DNA of 64,000 nt, from positions 124,001 through 188,000 of the forward strand of contig CAJQUW010012461.1 of assembly GCA_907163375.1 (NCBI GenBank), given 5' to 3'. The position numbers were made by a program, and so were the translations under genes. The notes under the pieces were generated by a model, which saw only the letters and a list, made by a program, of their open reading frames with translations, was not told the origin of the DNA and searched no databases. The stretch comes from Prostheceraeus crozeri. Lineage: Eukaryota; Platyhelminthes; Polycladida; Euryleptidae. The stretch's first letter is position 1; every line of letters begins with the position of its first letter. Shown here piece after piece: positions 42,683 to 54,079 of this stretch.

Positions 42683-42806
42683 TAGGGGCTGTTCATTAAC
42701 TAAAATTCTGCCGACAGAAAATTAAACCGATTTAGTATTCTGCCGGCAGAATATTAAATCGGTTTAATTTTCTGTCGGCAGAATTTTAGTTAATAATCAG
42801 CCCCTA
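42683..42806. mobile_element. 124-bp near-perfect palindromic MITE
   Basis: Starts taggggctgttcattaact and ends with agttaataatcagccccta; the two halves, around aaaattctgccgacagaaaa, are close to perfect inverted copies meeting at the centre ttctgccggcagaa. As single strands it would fold into one long hairpin. No target duplication is evident. Confidence 0.75.
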
Positions 42807-45800
42807 GACAGAGAATAACTTCATTCTAACAACAAATTCACTGGAATCTTTGCTATATATTCGACGACGATGAAATAGTTTGCGCATGCATCGAGTGACA
42901 GATGCGGTCTGGTTGAGTTCAACTGTGATTTGAAGTGGCATACAATAGTCAATCAAAGTCATCTCATGTGTATTCCACACGCATGGTCAGTCAAGAACAT
43001 AGCGTCATGATAGCGAGATCACAGTGAGGACCAATCAAGGTAGAAAAACCTACCATATAAACACAAAGTGATTTTTGTTTTGCATTGCTAATGCAATAAG
43101 GAAGACTTTCCATCGTTTCCATCACGGACTCATAGTATGTGAACATAAATACTGGATGTGAAGCAGATTGATAGAGGCATAGAAAGTTGTGGAATTGTGC
43201 TGAATAGAGCTAGGCTAGCTGTCTATCTATGTGCAAGCAATTCTTTCAAAAACAATTTTCTGATAGAAGTACTTTGTGAAATTTCTTTTGCAATCGGCAA
43301 CAAACAATGCAAGCCGATCAAGATTGTCCTCAGAATATTGCATAAGTACGTTCTATTCCTTTGATTTCATGAAACGTCAAGTTCGCATTACACTTATCCC
43401 TTATCTATGACTTATCCGGTTTTTTGGGTTTTCAAAGATTCTGATCTAGAATGATATAGAAATCATGTAGAAGTCCATGGAATGTCACTTCAGTTGCATA
43501 AAGATTAAGCGCTTATTTTGAATAACTTGCATTTCTGGTTTCACCAGATGGAAAATCATGTGTTTTAAAAGGACATACTGACGTGTATTTCACTTCGTTT
43601 TCATTGGTCATTCTGTAGCACTAGAAATGCAGCTAGCACAACATTTTTCTTCATTCATAAATTTGTGGTGTCATTACATATTGCAAAAGATTTTCAGGAT
43701 TATCAATACCAATGTTACTTAAGGTAACAAGGTATTAGGAGTTTCTTAACTACCGTTGACCTGAGCTCTATTGTATTGTCAATTTGTTCAACCGTTATGG
43801 AGTTGATATGCAACGGATTCAAGATCACAGACATTGAGAGTGTATCACTATGGTTATGATATTTTGTAGGCTGATGTAATGTAGGCCGAATACATATTTT
43901 ATATTGTGGTCTGCTATATTTTATTGTATTAGTAGTATAGATCTTGATTCTTCAATGTGTGCGATTTGAGGGTACAGTGTCTAATAATAGTGAGTTCTGA
44001 TTGTGACAAATTTCACCAGTCATGTTATTCGATTATTCTGAGCAGTTGCGTTTATATTCTGCTAATGCGCTATCTGCCCCTGAAATCAACAATCGTAGTT
44101 TCTGAAAAAAAAATTGAGTTCCACATTAGATAAAATGGTCATTCTATCAAGCATTTTTTTCTTTATTCCATTCAACTCTCATTAAGAATTTCTTTATACA
44201 GCCGTTTTTGTGTTTGTTAGTAAGTAGGCCTACTAAAACATCGATTTCTTTAGTTCTCTAGTTCTTTAAATTCAGCAGATGTATTTGCAATTCGATGATT
44301 AATTTGTAAAAGATTGCAATCATGTCAACCATTTTTTGAACTCACATTTTCTTGAATTCATGGCCTTTGCCTACATGGTGCCGTAGATATATAATAGTCT
44401 GCTTGGTTCATTGATTCGATTGAACAGATGGGTCTCCATAGCATTTAGCAACATCAAAAACGCGGGTAGAGGGGGGACCACGATTCTTTTTTCATCCGCT
44501 TCAAGGGATATTAAATGAACACAATTATTTTCCGAACTTGTCCATCCTTTGATTTCATTAATTCCTGTATTACGAAAGAGGGCCATTACCACTATGGCTA
44601 ATTGGGCTCAAACATCAGACATGTGTCGCCAACTAGTGGCCCTGAATCTCGGGACTTTTTCTTATCTGTCGTTTTCTTAAATTCAGTTAAACAGTAGACA
44701 ATTGGAAGTGAGTATTTCCCACACTGACTCCAATTCCATCTTCTCCTGATAGGCCTACAACTCGGTCAATTGCGATTATTGGTTGTTAGATTGATAAAAA
44801 GTTACGTGTCCAGCTGAATCAGAAGTTCATGATGACCATGATTAATACTGATTGCAAAAACAAAAGCAGCACACGAATAATAGGCTATCTGAGATTTTAC
44901 CCATATTCGGAATTGCTAGAAACTAGCTATCACTCGTGAATCTATTGATATGCACATAATTCGGTCAATCCTCTAATCGATGTGAAGTTGATTGGTGATC
45001 ATATCAAATAAGCTTCTTGCTGCATTTTATTGTCCAACCAATATATTCCTACGAGTAATGCTTTAAGTAGCCTAGTAGTATCTGATCAAAAGAAATTAAT
45101 CAAAATTCAAAGTTAGTCAACTCTACGTAGTACTATACTAGCATCACAGTGATTTGCATGGAAAATTCAGGACCTGTCTGACTGATTATATATTATTTGG
45201 TGACTTTTATTATGATTAACTTACTTTTACCTAAATCGATGCTTTCGGACCATCAAAGAGCGACGATTTCTGATGAATAAAAAGTAATCGACCGGTTAGC
45301 AAAATCCGTCATCGGCAAATCACTCCTAATTTGAATATCAGATGATAATCTTACTTTTATTGTCGTGATTGTGTAGCTGGCGTCAGTGATATGTGACGAA
45401 AGCAGATATTTCATCAAAACAATTATTTGAGATTAGCAGGTCATTATTGTCTTCCATTAGATCAGAGGACTTTCAAAGTGCGGAGTACTCCGCACCTCAT
45501 CGTCAGGATAAAAGAATGTTCTTTGGTATTCAGGCTGGTGGCCGAGCAAGGGAATCGCTCTTAATTTTAGCGAAATAGCCAATTGGTCCTTGAATAACCC
45601 GGGAATGCCGCTCATGATTTTTGCTACTAAGATCAATGAGCACAATTTCTTATTCCAGCTACTATTGTGACTATTATTAAGCCCTCTATTTCTTTAAATT
45701 TTCTTCGAATCTTGGTTGAAATAACCAAACAAAGACGAATGTTCACACAACATTTGGATGAAATATTCATGACTTCATAAATTTGTTTCGTTTCCATAAG

Positions 45801-48031
45801 ACTGTCAATCATATCTGTGAGGCGATGGCATTGTCTTTTAGCGCGTCGCTTGCAGTGATAGCAGCAATGATAATGTTCTGGTTATTCACATTGAAATGGT
45901 GCACATAATTGAGTTGACTGTAATTGATGCATGCACGTATAAGCTCGTGATCGTTCGACATCGGTCTGCAAAATATCGCTTTTGTTTTTTGTGTCTCTCA
46001 GCGCGCTTACATGAACATGAAATTTCTTGACAGATTCGTAATTTGATAATTTTTGCAACCTGTAATGATATATAATTAAAGTTGCGAGTCACAAATATTT
46101 TAAAACGTCTTATCTGGATGATCGTTTACATTCATTTTATCGATTTTATGGGTTGTAAGATGTGCACAACTTTCTGAGCAATAAATTTTCTGCTTTTTCA
46201 TGAAAGCTGTATGTCTGAGCAGGAATGGCATGAATAAAAAAAATAATATAAAATGTGGGCTGCTTGTATCTCTACACACATCCATAACAAATTGAGGAAA
46301 GATATCAGTTCAAAATCACACCAAAATTCTGCCAACGTTGCCACTGAAAAAAGTGCATTAGAGTTTTCGTTGTTATTTTGAATAGAAGTCAAAGGCTAAG
46401 CTAGGAGAACAGTTAAATACCTCACAGTAAATCATGACAATAATGCCACTCCAATACAAAAAGTCTCAAACTAATGTCACTTCTGTTTAGAGCACTTCTT
46501 CCAAATATCGGGATCGCGACCCGAAATGGGGTCGCTAGTATAAAGAGTCATCTGGAGCTTCTAGTGATAAAGATTTAGTTATCTGCTCCTGTCACGACTC
46601 TATCAGAGATGCGAAAAATATATCAATAAATGCTGTTCTAAGTAACTAAACAATAAAATTTTGTTGTCCTACACCGTGTGCCCAGATATAGGGCCTTGCT
46701 ATTTAAAACCTGGATGTATGTGTTTGTATTTGGCCGGTTAACCGCGATATACACGCATGTATTTCTCAGCAAAGTGAACCGCATATTACTAGTCTAAAAT
46801 ATTTCAATAGTTCATGGTTGGCTGATAGGTAGACCACATGAAAATTTTGATGAAATTTATATTGAGTCAATTTTTCAGACTTCAACTCATAACATGCCAG
46901 GTTGAAGTAGCAAATTGCCTTCTGAGACGTGACATTCAATAACGTCTACTATTTCAATAGCGTTTCAATTACGTTGCAAATGTATTTCAATTCACACAAG
47001 CTGACGGAATAAATTATGCCATGCGAAGAAGTGGGCTGAATAATCTGATTAGGAAGAATGCAAAGTCAGATTGAGTCAAAATTAAAACAGGTTAAGAAAC
47101 TTAACTGCAATGGCTGCTACCGATGTTAATGTCACTGCACCGACATCCTTCGAATCAAGAGGTTTTAAGAGGTTTTTCGAATCACGATCGTTTCTACAGT
47201 GTTATATCAGACTTTGTTGAAAATACCAGACACATTTTGTGACTGACGGTTGCCATGCGCCTATTGCTTCTACGCTAACAGATGTGAAAAGGATGATAAG
47301 TTGGAATGCTTTTGGCGTTTGCGGTCGTCGTCCAGTCTGGCAGTTTTCCTGGTTTCCCTTCTCGTTATTTTTTCGATAACTTTGTGCCATCGTACCATTG
47401 TATTAACATGTGCATCTTGATATCATGGTAATCATCATGTCAGATGTTCAAAATGTCGCACTCCAAAATGCAATTTGTTGCTTCAACTTAGCATGTTTGA
47501 AAATTGAGGTCTGAAATGTCTAATTACAATGTTAAAGAATTACATGAATCTGTTGATGAAAATGCGACATTTATTCATCGTTGGAAAGTTCAGGAAATGA
47601 ACTTAGGAATGAGGAATGAGTTAGGAAATGAACACAACTCATTTGGACCCCTTAAGTGCTTGACTGCCGGCAGGCAATTGAGGAAAGGTAGGCCTATATG
47701 TGCATGATCTTTCGGAGCCACCGCTCACAGAATTCAAAAATTTTGAAACTGAAAGTAGTAGATTCAAACATCGGTCATTATTTAACACGTCAAAATTTGG
47801 TGGCAAAACTCAAATGGAAATATCTCAAATTTGATGATGAAAATACTGTAGTGCATCGTTTCAAATGATCCCAAGTTGTTTATTCACTCGAGTGTCCTTG
47901 CTGAGCAAGGTACATTGGTCGAAGTTGATGCCTTTATTCCCGTCGGATTGAACACGTTACAAATTGGATTTATACGTCGAAATCCAAACCGAGGTCGTCT
48001 TAACTCCAATCTCAGCCATCACCCGACACCT
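42807..48031. other. Gene-free intergenic stretch
   Basis: No exon chain or complete element found. The minus frame 44592-44371 (73 codons, with CVHLISLEADEKRIVVP) may be a scrap of a transposase-like protein but is too short to assign. The remainder is AT-rich with only shadow frames. Confidence 0.3.
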
Positions 48032-48158
48032 GGGGCCTATTTCACGAAACGTCATCAGTTACCAGTTTACCAGTGACCGGGGACAATCACCAGTTCTGAT
48101 ATTTTCCATTTCACGAACAACTGGTAATTGTCCTAGGGTCATTGGTAAACTGGTAAAT
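48032..48158. repeat. Hairpin-forming element end, ggggcctatttcacgaaa type
   Basis: ggggcctatttcacgaaacg leads into an inverted pair: ttaccagtttaccagtgacc (about 48057) against its complement (ggtcattggtaaactggtaa at 48137-48156). This arrangement resembles the ends of Harbinger/ISL2EU-type elements. It could be the left end of the Harbinger element at 48823-52372, but a matching right end was not found, so it may be an independent MITE. Confidence 0.45.
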
Positions 48159-48822
48159 CTATTGTAGCGTCACAATCATCAATGTATGAAGATGTATGAG
48201 ATCATCTGCGCTATATATGACCCATTTAATCCTCACGAGATCGTCAGCATATGACAAAGACTAATGAGAAGCCAGTGCAGCAGTAGTAACTTCAACAGGG
48301 AAATCCAAGCTTCTTAATGATGCAATTTTTGATGCCATGTAAATTTCCTGCACCAACTCATTAAATAGCAAGACTCAATGCATTACAGATGCATAAATTC
48401 CTATGTACGTCATCTGTACTCTTCAATAAAAATATATTGACCATGAAGGTACATAAATCATATGTTAAATTCAAAGCCATAATTGTAACTTATTTGTGAC
48501 TTTGACTTTTCTATCAATATCGGATGACGGTTTCCGTTGATGTCGGATTATCAATCATTATTTATTCAGACTAGATTTTACTAATTAGCCTATAGATAAA
48601 TCAAGGGAAAATTTAGACAATGGACCCATTACAATAAATTTGCGGTCCAGACATCATTACCTGACTGAAGAATGAATTAAAATCAAGAAAAGTTTTGAGG
48701 TTTCGTGGCTTCATTGAAAAATGTTAATCGAAATGCGAACAAAATAGTTACATTTTATTGTAGCAAACAACGGAATGTATGTAGTAAGAAAGAGGTTTCA
48801 GATTCGACATTGTTCTATAAGT

Positions 48823-49869
48823 TCAGGCATGACCGTATGCAAATGAGCTGATGAGTTCATTTCTGCGATCTTGGTTGGAAATGGTGCGATTCTGATCTTC
48901 ATTATCAATGAATCCCACCTCCTCATCCCCCTGAATTTGGAGAGTTTCAAATTGCGATTCACCAGTACCGTCATTAGTTATTGGACTTTCCTTTAAAATA
49001 CAGAGATTATGTAGCGCAACACATGCATTCATAATTTCCGCCGCGTAGGTTGGTGTTTTGACTCTAAGTCGATTCAAACAAGGAAATCGCATTTTAAGGA
49101 TCCCAATTATTCTTTCTATGGTGCAACGAGTTTTCCTGTGAGAAATATTGAAATCATTGACTACCGTCGACAAGTTATCGCCAAGAACTGGTGGAATCAA
49201 CCATGGTACACAGGGATATATCGAATCACCAAGAATAACGCTCCCAGGGAATGGTCGATATTTAAACACTTCAAATTCATGATAAAGTTGTGAATTCCTC
49301 ATGACCCGCGCATCGTTGACACTGCCTGGCCAACAGGCATTGCAATATGAAATTTTAAAGTCTTGAGCACCAACTAACATAACATTGAGTGAATGATTTT
49401 CGTGACGATCAACAAATTGTTCTTCTTTGTCACTTGGTTGTATGATGTTAACAAGTGTTCCATCAACTACACCACACACCGCCGGCATACCTGCTATTTG
49501 GTAGAAAAGAGATCGTGTTGTAGTAAAATCTGAAGGAAATTTCACAAAGCGAGGGAATATAACTGTATTTATTGCACTGGTGACTGCCCGTACAGATCGG
49601 CAAACACTGGACTGAGACAGTCCATGAGCATCACGTATGATATGGTAAAATCCATTGGAGGCATAGAAACGCAAAGCTGTAAGTATTTGCTCGCGTGCTG
49701 TAAAAGCGGAGCTTCGAAGTGTGGGATGATTCAGAGAAGCTCCAATCATTTCTTTCAGGAAATTCACAGTTGAAAGTCTCATTCTGTACCGTTGATGGAA
49801 GAATAATTCGTCTTCTTCGGAATCGACTATCCACGAAAAGTCGATTTCTTCGCCTACTTTCATCATCAT
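48823..49869 (-). CDS. PIF/Harbinger transposase (HARBI1-like nuclease), intact
   Basis: 348 residues, usual for the family, with one uninterrupted frame. The N-terminal part holds a helix-turn-helix region (TAREQILTALRFYASNGFYH and LSQSSVCRSVRAVTSAI). The DDE triad is visible as D136 in CGVVDGTLV, D215 in VILGDSIYP and E252 in CTIERIIGILK, with the family's PGSVNDARV block between. It is divergent from the Myb-like gene that starts at 50233, the normal two-gene layout of Harbinger elements. A domesticated HARBI1 host gene is the alternative, but the adjacent Myb-like gene argues for a transposon. Confidence 0.88.
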   Translation of the reverse strand: MMMKVGEEIDFSWIVDSEEDELFFHQRYRMRLSTVNFLKEMIGASLNHPTLRSSAFTAREQILTALRFYASNGFYHIIRDAHGLSQSSVCRSVRAVTSAINTVIFPRFVKFPSDFTTTRSLFYQIAGMPAVCGVVDGTLVNIIQPSDKEEQFVDRHENHSLNVMLVGAQDFKISYCNACWPGSVNDARVMRNSQLYHEFEVFKYRPFPGSVILGDSIYPCVPWLIPPVLGDNLSTVVNDFNISHRKTRCTIERIIGILKMRFPCLNRLRVKTPTYAAEIMNACVALHNLCILKESPITNDGTGESQFETLQIQGDEEVGFIDNEDQNRTISNQDRRNELISSFAYGHA

Positions 49870-50232
49870 TCAATAGATTATACATCGTCCAAAAATCCAT
49901 CGCGTATGTGATAAAATAAAGCTGACAAGTCACTTTCACTCTATAAAGGAATAGACTGGATTTGAATGCGTGACTTTGATTCACTGTCCTATGTTTACGC
50001 TTTTATTGAGCTCCGTCACCTAATGAAACAGTCACGGCTCGCTATGATGTTCTCTGCTTGCATTTGCGGATTCTAGGCCAATCCCACAAGTGTATCGGTC
50101 AGTGAGAACAATGAAAAAGTGATGACGCGCTCTGACCTTGGTTTGTGATGATCTGATTGCTGCAACAAGAACGATATAAAGTGAGCGCTTACATTGAGAT
50201 AACATATTCGAATAAATTGAAGTTGTCCTGAA
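49870..50232. promoter_or_regulatory. Shared upstream region of the two Harbinger genes
   Basis: 363 bases between the divergent start codons of transposase (minus) and Myb-like protein (plus). Any promoter for both must lie here; I could not identify individual motifs. Confidence 0.35.
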
Positions 50233-52372
50233 ATGGCATCGCACGACCTTAAGGTTTTGTTTTTAAAAAAGAAATTTTTGAACGGAAATGTGATATTCAT
50301 AGGCGTATCCAAAAATTTCGGTTTCGGGGGGAGACTGAGGCATACCTATGAGTGAATCTCTAGCCTTGCGCATGTCCGTATGCACGGTATGCAGCTACAG
50401 GTATATTTGATCGATTTTATTAGTGATCTCCTCAAAACGAGATACGACATTATTTATCTGTATTTTTTATGATCACATAATGCTAATTCACCAAATGAGA
50501 AATTTACACCCTTTTTAGGCCTAAGTTTCCAAGATACAGTAGGTACTTAGCCTAATTTACGACTCAAACAGTATCGAAAACGGAGCTCTTTGTCTGAGCC
50601 TGACAACTATACATGAAATGAAACAAAATGATTGGATAAACGAGAGAACATCACATGGTTGAACCATTGTATTTTCCAGAACAGCACAAAATTCGATATG
50701 TTCATGTAAATCACAATGGAATCTTCAAAAATTACAATATGTTGATTGATGATTATGTCGTATGATATAAGTTGAAGTAAAAGGCAATCGCAGAATTCGC
50801 TGAGGTAAAAACAAACTAGCAATGATTGATAATTTCAATGAAGGAGGCGATGAGGAGCAGCTGTGAATCTACATGTGCTTGATGAGTCAAAAGCCTGTAT
50901 CTAAGGAAATAAACAAAAAATATTACAAAGCGTATGCGAAAATATTTTTGGACCCATTTTACTACAAAACACGACCGACCTATTTTATCATTATGAATAT
51001 CGTTGCCGCAAATTAAAAATAAATGAATACACAGTATCTTTGAATCTTAAGAAAAGTTTGACTCACATATCACTAGTAGTCGTTATGCATAAAAACGAGA
51101 CAAAAGAGAAACGTATGTTCACACGTATAAAGTGTTCATACTACGAATTTCAATCGACGTGCTGATGTTGCTGCGAATCTGTCAATAATGGCATCGGTGC
51201 TGGGAGTGTCTCCTCGATGAACTTGTAGCAAAATCAGGGCTTCTATTCTATACTCGTAGCAAACCAGATACGTAGATTCCATTTCTACTAGTATGAGATT
51301 TGAGGTAGGCCTACATACAGTACCTTCGCGAGTAACCTTACATCAAAATTGCATTGTACCGTTACCTGCGGCGAACAAAATTCATTTGTCTAGCAAGCAT
51401 TAGCGCTACTGAATGGCCATGACCCTATTTGATAGGCCCTACATGCTTTCTAATTCAACATTGACCCGTAGAATTCGAAATGAGGTCATTTTTATAACTA
51501 TCATAGCTTTGTAAGCAGGCCTAAAATAGGCCTATATGCTCATGTTACATAGGCCTATATGACATGTGAAGTATGTTTTCTGATAAAAATTTGAGTTACA
51601 GAATTCACATTTGCAATCAGAGTTTCGCTAATGACAATATTGAGCGAGAAAAACGCGAATGGCATGTATATGCTGTAGGCCTACATGTTATTCTATACTT
51701 TCACCCTCCATTTGTGAGAGAAAATGGACTTTATGTGGCAACTCCCTTACTACTAAGTAGTTTAGGGGGGACTAGGCCACCCAGCCCCCCCCCCCCCTAA
51801 ATACGCCTATGTTGATATTCGGAAGTTTTAGAGATTTTCCAACTGGGAAGGAGAAGAAACGGAAAGCATGGACGGATATCAGAGACATAATGGCAGCAAA
51901 TGGTTTTGCGAGATATTTGGACTACTTCCGCGATGTGATGTGGAAAAACCTTCGAAAGTCCACCATGAAGAAGATCGACAATAGGAGGAAGACGGGTAGT
52001 GGAGGTGGTTCTACCTGCAAAATAAATGAAATGGATAATTTGGTGATATCTATTTTGGGAGAAGACAGCCCAGCAATTAAAGGTCTTGATGTTGATGAGA
52101 GTACAATCAGACCGTCCAAAGACCCTCAAATACTAGAGAATGAAAGTCAAACATACATGTTAATAGGAGAGCCAACAAGATGTAACAATGCCAATGAAGA
52201 TGAACAGCCATCCATTTTGTGGTTGACCCCTTAAGCCAATCCGAAAAAAAGAAGGATTGAATCGGATAAGGAGGAGCTACTGTTAGAAAATCTGCGACTT
52301 CGAAACAAGAAGTTGAAGTTGGAAATAATGGAACTGGAAATCCAACTTGGTGTTGACTCTTCCTCTATTTGA
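50233..52372 (+). pseudogene. Harbinger Myb/SANT-like DNA-binding protein gene, interrupted by a hAT-like insertion
   Basis: The ATG at 50233 gives MASHDLKVLFLKKKFLNGNV; the frame is broken after 50297 by a 1514-base insertion and resumes at 51820 with GSFRDFPTGKEKKRKAWTDI. It continues through WKNLRKSTMKKIDNRRKTGS, GGG and a helical tail. One in-frame TAA at 52232 precedes a conserved C-terminal coiled-coil (LLLENLRLRNKKLKLEIMEL) ending at 52372. The layout, a tryptophan-bearing trihelix region followed by RRKTGSGGG and then a leucine-rich tail, is that of the accessory protein that Harbinger transposase needs for DNA binding and nuclear import. The interruption and the stop mean the element cannot now supply this protein. 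Confidence 0.8.
50298..51811. mobile_element. hAT-like non-autonomous element inside the Harbinger Myb-like gene
   Basis: The ends are CATAGGCGTATCC at 50298 and GGGG...AAATACGCCTATG at 51811, with an imperfect 8-bp duplication (gtgatatt at 50290-50297, ttgatatt at 51812-51819; 7 of 8). C/G runs stand close to both ends (ggtttcgggggg at the left, a run of 14 c at the right). No transposase frame is present. Joining the flanks restores the reading frame of the interrupted gene. Confidence 0.78.
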
Positions 52373-53961
52373 CGTTTTTATACCATGTTTTTGATGTTTT
52401 CATTTAAGAAGAAAGCATTTAAAATATATCTATTTGTACAACATGCGAAATTTCTTTTCAGACTATAGTTAACACTGTACGCTTAAAAAACGTATTTAAT
52501 AATCAAGCGCTAGAAAATACCGGTAGGAGCCTGCTTACCAAAGTCAGAAATATCTTGAGTAATTTCTATTTGAGACTTACTTTATTGACAATGTTTTTCA
52601 TCACTTATGCTACAACAGACAAACCAGAAAAGATATTTGATAGGCCTTAAATAACTACTAGTATGTTTAGAAAAACGTATCAACAAAATATTTATGCTTC
52701 TAACAGACCTGACTGCTCAGAAACATTGATAACACAATTTGTTGGTAAACTGCCACTCCATAATTTGAGACCACATATTTGCTGTTATCCCCTTTGCTAC
52801 ATCAGAATTGTGACCTAATAGTATTTATATTGTTCTTCAGTATTTCTGTGTTTTATGTATTTTATTGTATTCTACTTTTCAAGTATATGATATTTATTTC
52901 AATTTAATTTGATTTTTGTTTTATTTAAATTTATTTATTAATTAACATTTTCCTGTACGTCTAATTTACTAATTTATTTTGCTCTTCCACTCAGTATTTT
53001 TTATTTGGTTTTTATCCTTTATTTTTTTTAGCTTTTTGTAATTTACATGTCTGTTTTCTAATTAATATATTCACTTAACTTGTTGATATTTTCATTCATT
53101 CAATTTTGCTTCCATTTTTCAGTACTTTTGCATGATCACTTGCTTTGTAGCCTGTATCTCATTTTTCATATTTTCTTTGTCATTTATTCATATTTATATA
53201 TAATAATTATATAGTATTATATAATATAATTCATATCCGCCGAATTAACTGCGTCTAGATATCTTTTTCAGTAGTGTTTGCATTCAGTAATCACTAACTT
53301 TCCACCGCATTATTTGATTATTTCTGCATGCTATATTTTTACTCTGCGTATTTAACGTCAGTATTTGTCAGTTGTCATCTGTGCGGTCATGTGTCATTCG
53401 ATCTGTCCTTTAAGTCTTCGTTCCATCCGTTCCTGTGATGAATTTTTGAGGTTGGTGTGCAGTTCAGCGGCGATGCATTCATTTGTCCTTAAATACCTCG
53501 ACTACAAGTGTGGTTTGCTTTGTTTCTCGCTGTATTCGTTGAACTTTCTATTCCATGGTCAACTACTCGCTTTCTCCAATTTTGCTGAGTCTTAAGTGCT
53601 TTTTATCGAAAGTGTATCCCGATCTTCAAATTTCGATTTGGATTTCAATGACTTCTTGGTCTCACGCTATTTCTAGCTGTCAGTATCATAAATGCACGCA
53701 GTTGCCTAGCGTATTCATGATGAAATCCCTTAAATATGAAATCCAGTTTGCTAGCTTTGGCCTGCATCTGGAGAAGGTCGGATAAAACTAACAATGACCA
53801 TGCTGCATAGTCTCATTACTTTATTAATTCAATATCCTATAGCGTAATGGTATTATTGTTTTGATATTTTTCTGGAAAGTAGTGCTGATATATAAATGCA
53901 AAATGTTACTTTTCTGTCCTTGTGTTCATGCGTGTATACTATGGGCGCTGTCATTTTTCAG
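52373..53961. other. AT-rich region upstream of the lectin gene
   Basis: Very AT-rich, especially 52850-53250 with runs such as tatatataataattatat. It contains the presumed promoter of the plus-strand lectin gene and possibly a 5' untranslated exon, because ttttcag directly precedes its ATG. Nothing else identified. Confidence 0.3.
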
Positions 53962-54079
53962 ATGAATTTCTCTCACATCTTTTCTGTCTTGATTTTGATG
54001 ATGGATTGCGCTTTAAGTGAAGATCCTTCAAAGGAATTTTACTTGAAAAAGGAACTCAGTCTTACCAAACCCTATACCG
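53962..54079 (+). CDS. LMAN2: Lectin gene exon 1 (signal peptide)
   Basis: 118 bases from ATG to donor GTAAGT, phase 1 out. Encodes the signal peptide and EFYLKKELSLTKPYT, the N-terminal strand of the lectin fold. Confidence 0.75.

Noticed and set aside
44371-44592. 73-codon minus frame as an exon
   Set aside because: No splice partner and only vague transposase-like character.
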